DNA of 9,372 nt, from NCBI GenBank assembly GCA_964639665.1, contig CAZXEU010000097.1, forward strand, positions 1 through 9,372, read 5' to 3'. The translations under genes and the position numbers were made by a program. The DNA comes from CAZXEU01 sp964639665 (GTDB lineage: Bacteria; Bacteroidota; Rhodothermia; Rhodothermales; Bin80). Below, piece by piece: positions 5,716 to 9,372 of the stretch (its first letter is position 1; each line of letters opens with the position of its first letter). The notes beneath the pieces are model-generated. The model had not been told where the DNA came from, did no database searches, and saw only the letters and a list, made by a program, of their open reading frames with translations.

Positions 5716-6858
5716 ATGCAATTTGCCAAATCGAAGCGTACGCGCCGCTGCGGCTTCGCGCCACTTGCCGCTGCGTTAGCACTCTTCGCGTTTGCAAGTG
5801 CCTGCAGCAATTCTCCAGACGTTGTCCGGATTATTGATTCGGACGTTATCGATTCGCTCCTGGACGCAGCCCCCCAGACGTTCATTGATCTTGATGCCCG
5901 TCCCGCGCAAGAATGGTCCCCGAATGGCGTGCTGGGCGTGCATCCGCGGGATTCTTTGATTCTGAGCGGGAAAATCACGTTTGCATTGGCCGGTGACAGT
6001 GTCTACATCGCAGATGCTGACGCCCACGCCATCTTTGTCGCGGGACTTGACGGGGTGCTGCGCAGACAAGTCGGCCGCCTTGGCCACGGCCCCCTCGAAT
6101 TCGATGAGTTAATGGGATTTGCTTCCGCAGGATCGCGCTTCTTTGTGCAGGAGGTTTCCCGTATGCAGGTCTTGTCCGGGACCCTAGAGTATGAAGACGT
6201 CGTGCTGGATGCACACATGTGGCCGGCCGGATATTTTGGCACATTTGGTTCCTCGGATTCGCGGCTCTATTATCCTTGCACCCTGGGACACACCCATCGT
6301 GTGTGCTCGCGCGATGCTCGGCCGCCTTTTGCGGAGGGCAAGCCATTTCTACCTGCTGTCGAGCACGTCGCTGGCGGCCATCCCTTGAACATCTTGAACA
6401 TGCTGTCAGTAAGCGCTTCGCCTGGCGGGAGGTACGTGATGGCAGCGTTCTTCGCATTGCCGCACGTCTTTGTCTTTGACGAAGCTCATCGGCACATTCA
6501 CACGATTAGTCTATCAGGAGACGTCGTTAAAGCCCATGCGCCCAATTTCCTGATGTCCGAGCCGGGCGTGCCCGGGGCTGGAATCCGCTCGCTCATATAT
6601 GGCATTTATGTTCTCAATGGCGAGTTTGCGATGGTTCAGATCAGGGAGCTCTGGTACGTTTTGCGCTTCATGGATGGGGGCAGTGCCGAGCATGTCGGTA
6701 CTGTGAGACTGATGGCTGATCCTGCCTACCAGGTCGGAGAGATTACTGACTTCAGGAGCCCGAGTGAGACGCAGTTGCACAGGGGCCGACTATATGTGAC
6801 CAATACCCGTTTTCCGTATATCCTGCGCTACGCATTCCCTTACCAGGACGCGCCATGA
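5716..6858 (+). CDS. 6-bladed beta-propeller lipoprotein
   Basis: From the Met at 5716 this is a 380-residue protein with a lipoprotein signal: basic KSKRTRR, a hydrophobic stretch (FAPLAAALALFAFASA) and lipobox ASAC with the lipidated Cys at residue 30. It would be exported and anchored in a membrane. The rest reads as repeated beta-propeller blades. The diagnostic stretch is GRLGHGPLEF at 120-129, matching the GRxGxGPGEF motif common in 6-bladed propeller lipoproteins of Bacteroidota and Gemmatimonadota; SVYIADADAH and GRLYVTNTRFPYILRY are other blade-like strands. No enzymatic residues are evident and the ligand is unknown. The same frame is open upstream to an ATG at 5590 that overlaps the sigZ stop (ATGCGTGA), but that extension adds 42 residues before the signal peptide, which would be unusual. 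A CGTACG-containing 9-mer (AAGCGTACG) occurs at 5664-5672 and 5734-5742. It is possibly in the same unit as arsI-sigZ (118-bp gap). Confidence 0.85.
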   Translation: MQFAKSKRTRRCGFAPLAAALALFAFASACSNSPDVVRIIDSDVIDSLLDAAPQTFIDLDARPAQEWSPNGVLGVHPRDSLILSGKITFALAGDSVYIADADAHAIFVAGLDGVLRRQVGRLGHGPLEFDELMGFASAGSRFFVQEVSRMQVLSGTLEYEDVVLDAHMWPAGYFGTFGSSDSRLYYPCTLGHTHRVCSRDARPPFAEGKPFLPAVEHVAGGHPLNILNMLSVSASPGGRYVMAAFFALPHVFVFDEAHRHIHTISLSGDVVKAHAPNFLMSEPGVPGAGIRSLIYGIYVLNGEFAMVQIRELWYVLRFMDGGSAEHVGTVRLMADPAYQVGEITDFRSPSETQLHRGRLYVTNTRFPYILRYAFPYQDAP

Positions 6859-7471
6859 TCAGGCCTGTGCCGGGAAATTCGCAATAGTGCCTACAGGCAT
6901 TCGATTGCCAGGCGCAAGCGGTGCAATCTCAGTATTTGGAAACGGACAGGCCGCGACGAACGTGTTCTGCCGAGTGCAGCAACTGGCACGACTGGTGCGG
7001 CTTGCCAGGCTTGGCGTCCCCAGTGCAAGTGCCAGCGAGGACCCGCGCAATGATTCTGCGTAATGCCGGCTTCTGGTCTGCTTCGCGAGGGGCCAGTTAT
7101 GTTACCGTCGGTCGGCCAATACCACCAGGCCACAAACACGCCGACCCGGCGACTGCCAGCTATGATCCGTATTCTCGGCATTGGCATAAGGACCGCCAGC
7201 CTGGGGCCAATGGCAATCCTCGGTAAAGGGCTCCGGCGGTTGCCGAAGGAGGTGGATATGCCGTATTCGGGAAGGTCCGGCGAATGGCCGTAGCCCACTG
7301 GCTCCGCCGTGTATTCGTGTCCGATAGTCAATCGGCCACGCCGAATTGCTTTTGATTATGCCGACGCATGATCCGGATTACTGGCGAATCGGGAGAATGC
7401 CCAAATGAGCTCGAGCGGGCGGCACTAGCCTTGGTACGCGAATGCCGTGCGCTTTTGACGAATGTCGGTCG
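6859..7471. other. Gene-poor region between convergent genes
   Basis: These 613 bases separate the ends of the lipoprotein gene and the ATPase gene. I recognise no gene. Several frames stay open for 60-150 codons on both strands, including a GTG-started 101-codon plus frame at 6921-7226 and a 147-codon minus frame at 6891-7331, but none resembles a known family and they overlap one another. The DNA is rich in short TGGC/GCCA and GGCA/TGCC elements that form many small inverted repeats, for example TGCC-TACA-GGCA near 6888-6900 and GCCA-GGCT-TGGC near 7002-7013. No T-rich terminator is obvious for either flanking gene. A 35-codon frame at 7368-7475 (starting MIRITGESGECPNEL) overlaps the ATPase stop. 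Decayed gene, structured non-coding DNA and plain spacer all remain possible. Confidence 0.55.
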
Positions 7472-8650
7472 CTAACTACTATGACCGATGAATCGCTCGA
7501 TCCACGCCGCTAGAAACGGATCCTCCAGCCGATGCCGGATCGAGCCCTTGGTCTCCTCCGGTCTTGCAATGCCGCTATCTGTCAGATTCTGAATCGCTGA
7601 CCGCATACTGCTCAAGGCCAATTCGTGTCTGTTGAGCGCTGCACGGGAATACAAGCCGATTCCCTTTGTCTCTACCAGTGCCAGAAGGGCACGCTGCTGG
7701 ACGGAAGTCAGCCTGTTCCATACCTGCGTGTAGAACGGGTCGTCGCGCCGGATCAGGCGATCCAGCACTTGCCTGACGTCAGTCGCCCTGAGCGTGCGCG
7801 GCCGCTTGCCGTCACGGGCGTGATTCCAGCAGGAATGGGCCAGGCGTTGAACGTTGTAGGGGACATCTTCAGCCAAGTCCAGCAAGGCCGTGACTGCTTC
7901 ATCGTCCACGTCGATGTGTGCGGCTTCAAATCCACCGCGGATAAAGGCCCTGAAATCCCCGCGCGGTACAGGCCCGACAAAGAGGCGCGATCCTAGCCGG
8001 TAGAAGGGACGTGAAGGATCGCTGGTCATCTTGGAAAGCAGACCGGTCTTCGATCCCGACAGCACGTATGCAACATGTCTATGACGCTGAATGGCCGCGC
8101 GCAACTGTCGCTCGGCCGCCAATCCGCCGCCTGGGCCATGCAGTTTGAGCACGTGCTGGAATTCGTCAATGACCATGGCCACCTTCTGGCCGCTGTCCTC
8201 CGCCATGAGATCCAGTCCGTCAAATAATGCCGGAATTAGCACGGCTTCCGTCTTTGGCGACGCACTCGTAATGGTCGCCCCAAACGATTGCTCTAGCGGA
8301 TCATAGGTGATCTGGGGACGCAGCCCCCCAAAGAATTTGCCCACCTTGGTACCCGCACGCCTGATTTTGCCGATCAGACGGTCGGCTGCGCCTGCAACGA
8401 CGGATTCAGCCAGCTGCTTAAGCGTCGGGAAGGCTTCTGCGTCGCGACGCAGGACCACAATTCTGCGCTCTTCCGCCAGCTCCGAGGCCGCGCGGAGTAT
8501 GGAGGTCTTGCCGTACCTGCGCGGGCCTATCATGAACAGGCGTCCCGTCTGCTCCATGGCGCGAAGGACGGTCTTCAGTTCATCCTCTCTGTCCACCAAT
8601 TCCGCGCCGGAGAGCTCTCTGCCAAACTGAAACGGATTGCCTGAAGCCAT
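7472..8650 (-). CDS. Orphan P-loop ATPase (archaeal ATPase_2/STAND-like AAA+ family)
   Basis: This 392-residue ATP-binding protein of unknown role starts NPFQFGRELSGAELVDREDEL, the usual opening of archaeal-type ATPases found widely in bacteria. Walker A is GPRRYGKTS at 42-50 (K48, T49). Walker B is VAMVIDEFQ at 157-165 (D162, E163). A sensor-1-like VLSGSK sits at 196-201. The C-terminal part from about 305 (ALLALVETKG, then MRSAIQNLTDSGIARPE and HRLEDPFLAAWI) looks like the winged-helix domain of the family. The open frame continues upstream to 9019, but the 123 extra residues are basic, low in order and unlike the family, so I start at 8650. That start has no clear Shine-Dalgarno sequence; an alternative Met at 8752 cannot be excluded. 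No partner gene is adjacent: it converges with the lipoprotein gene and is 398 bp from the thioredoxin-like gene. Relatives occur in housekeeping, toxin-antitoxin and defence settings, so function is open. Confidence 0.87.
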   Translation of the reverse strand: MASGNPFQFGRELSGAELVDREDELKTVLRAMEQTGRLFMIGPRRYGKTSILRAASELAEERRIVVLRRDAEAFPTLKQLAESVVAGAADRLIGKIRRAGTKVGKFFGGLRPQITYDPLEQSFGATITSASPKTEAVLIPALFDGLDLMAEDSGQKVAMVIDEFQHVLKLHGPGGGLAAERQLRAAIQRHRHVAYVLSGSKTGLLSKMTSDPSRPFYRLGSRLFVGPVPRGDFRAFIRGGFEAAHIDVDDEAVTALLDLAEDVPYNVQRLAHSCWNHARDGKRPRTLRATDVRQVLDRLIRRDDPFYTQVWNRLTSVQQRALLALVETKGIGLYSRAALNRHELALSSMRSAIQNLTDSGIARPEETKGSIRHRLEDPFLAAWIERFIGHSS

Positions 8651-8674
8651 AACGGCGATGGTCTGTTCGTTTTC

Positions 8675-8696
8675 TACGCTGCGCAAATTACGCTGC
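8675..8696. repeat. 8-bp direct repeat pair just upstream of the ATPase start
   Basis: TACGCTGC occurs at 8675-8682 and again at 8689-8696 (period 14 bp), with GCAAAT between. On the minus strand this is GCAGCGTA twice, 25-46 bases before the ATPase ATG, where an operator or promoter would sit. It could be a regulator site; no regulator gene is next to it. Confidence 0.5.
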
Positions 8697-8916
8697 GACA
8701 AATTTGTAGTTCCCGTTTTCAAGCCCTTTAGCGTAGGCGGCAAACGGGATTCCATGTGCTGCTCTCGGACGCGGCAGGGGAGATGGCCGTGCAAGTCCGG
8801 GACCACATGCTCGGCCATGGTTTGGGAAGCTGAAGGGACCGTGCGATGGCGGTGCCGCCTGCGTTTCCCGGATGCCCAAGGAGTCCGCGTCTTGTTGCAG
8901 TAAAGCGCCACCGGGA

Positions 8917-8935
8917 GTACTCGGGGCAAGAGTAC
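8917..8935. repeat. Inverted repeat GTACTC/GAGTAC
   Basis: GTACTC (8917-8922) and GAGTAC (8930-8935) are perfectly complementary around a 7-base spacer. There is no T-run. It could be a small hairpin or a protein site in the ATPase upstream region; chance is possible. Confidence 0.35.
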
Positions 8936-9030
8936 GGCGTTGCCGCTTGTTGCCCGTACTGATAGAGTGGCGGCTTCTAGCTGATCGGAGCACCCCGTCT
9001 CTTCGGTTGGATCCCGCAAGCAACTCGAGC

Positions 9031-9042
9031 GGGCAATTGCCC
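9031..9042. repeat. 12-bp perfect palindrome after the thioredoxin-like gene
   Basis: GGGCAATTGCCC is fully symmetric and lies 6 bases past the stop of the minus-strand thioredoxin-like gene. Without a loop it is a poor terminator hairpin but a plausible protein-binding site. Confidence 0.35.
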
Positions 9043-9048
9043 CTGACC

Positions 9049-9372
9049 CTAGGCGTCGCCGTGGTTTGAAGGATTGGCGAGCTCCTGCAGATCAGGCATC
9101 ATGGCGCGAATCGGGGCAATGCCGGAAATCTGCTCACGGATTTTGCCGCGTGGATCGATGACAATCGTTGTCGGAAGTGCCCACACTCCGTTGAACAGCG
9201 CGGCGACAGGGCGGCGGTCGAGGCGATTGGGATTATCCGGCAGCACGGGATAGGTTATGCCGAGCCGCGTGGCAAAGGCTGCCACTTCGCTCGCCTCCAC
9301 CGTGTCCAGCGAAATGCCGACCACCGTCAGATTGTCCACGCCCTCGTGCAGCATGACGAGCTCGGGAATCTC
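9049..9372 (-). CDS. TlpA-family thioredoxin-like protein, C-terminal part
   Basis: The minus strand is open from the right edge to a TAG at 9049-9051, giving the last 107 residues. EIPELVMLHE at the edge is what normally follows the WCxxC active site in TlpA/ResA-like disulfide reductases, so the redox Cys pair should lie just outside the window. VVGISLDT, ITYPVLPDNP and ALPTTIVIDPRGKI are the central strands of the thioredoxin fold, with P in ALPTT as the conserved cis-proline. Such proteins are usually exported or membrane-anchored and act in cytochrome c maturation or general thiol reduction. The signal sequence, if any, is not visible. The internal Met at 9354 is not the real start because coding sequence of the family continues upstream of it. 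Confidence 0.88.
   Translation of the reverse strand, partial: EIPELVMLHEGVDNLTVVGISLDTVEASEVAAFATRLGITYPVLPDNPNRLDRRPVAALFNGVWALPTTIVIDPRGKIREQISGIAPIRAMMPDLQELANPSNHGDA

Larger units (their letters stand above)
8651..9048. other. Upstream region of the ATPase gene, no recognised gene
   Basis: These 398 bases lie between the thioredoxin-like stop and the ATPase start. Both minus-strand frames that stay open here (to 9019 and 9023) give basic, low-complexity proteins without recognisable domains. The stretch holds the 8-bp direct repeats at 8675-8696, an inverted repeat GTACTC/GAGTAC at 8917-8935 and a 12-bp palindrome at 9031-9042. It is long for a promoter region and may contain a decayed gene or a small RNA, which I cannot show. 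Confidence 0.55.

Noticed and set aside
6891..7331. Minus-strand 147-codon open frame
   Set aside because: Overlaps equally long frames on the plus strand, has no recognisable domain and no ribosome site.
8651..9019. 123-residue N-terminal extension of the ATPase
   Set aside because: Composition is basic and low in order, and the family normally begins close to NPFxFG; the overlapping second frame is equally open, so openness is a base-composition effect.
1..9372. CRISPR array, insertion sequence or phage genes
   Set aside because: No regularly spaced repeats, transposase, integrase or phage structural motifs were seen on either strand.

Overview
The window most likely comes from a GC-rich member of the Bacteroidota/FCB group, with Rhodothermota (Rhodothermales-like) my best guess. 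Three things point there. A secreted subtilase carries a C-terminal type IX secretion (T9SS type A) sorting domain. A lipoprotein is of the 6-bladed beta-propeller kind common in these phyla. A SigZ-type ECF sigma factor is present. This is inferred from protein families only; no phylogenetic marker gene is in the window.

Left block (1-3785), all on the minus strand and probably one transcription unit: a cytidine deaminase with two fused CDA domains, then 37 bp later a T9SS-exported S8 serine peptidase, then 10 bp later a membrane-anchored VWA-domain protein that runs off the left edge. The VWA gene has no stop in the window, so it is easily missed; I read it directly as an open frame from 1257 to 1.

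A tRNA-Leu(UAA) gene (3848-3932, plus strand) lies divergently beside the deaminase start. A gene-poor stretch of about 670 bases follows.

Middle block (4607-6858), plus strand: an ArsI/CadI-type vicinal-oxygen-chelate (VOC) metalloenzyme with a vicinal Cys pair, a SigZ-like ECF sigma factor whose start overlaps its stop by 8 bp (ATGACTGA), and a beta-propeller lipoprotein. No ArsR-type repressor, arsenite permease or anti-sigma factor is visible, so this looks like a minimal metalloid/metal-linked sigma-factor module. The lipoprotein open frame also begins in an 8-bp overlap with the sigma gene (ATGCGTGA), but its signal peptide argues for a start 126 bases downstream.

Right block: a 613-base stretch with no convincing gene separates the convergent lipoprotein gene and an orphan ATP-binding protein (archaeal ATPase_2/STAND-like P-loop, minus strand, 7472-8650). 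Upstream of the ATPase is a 398-base gap with a pair of 8-bp direct repeats close to its start, and then the C-terminal part of a TlpA-family thioredoxin-like protein that enters from the right edge.

The points most worth following are the sigma/ArsI-CadI module with its Cys motifs, the deaminase with a catalytically dead N-terminal domain and a live C-terminal domain, and the three gene-poor regions. I saw no CRISPR array, transposase, integrase or phage gene.
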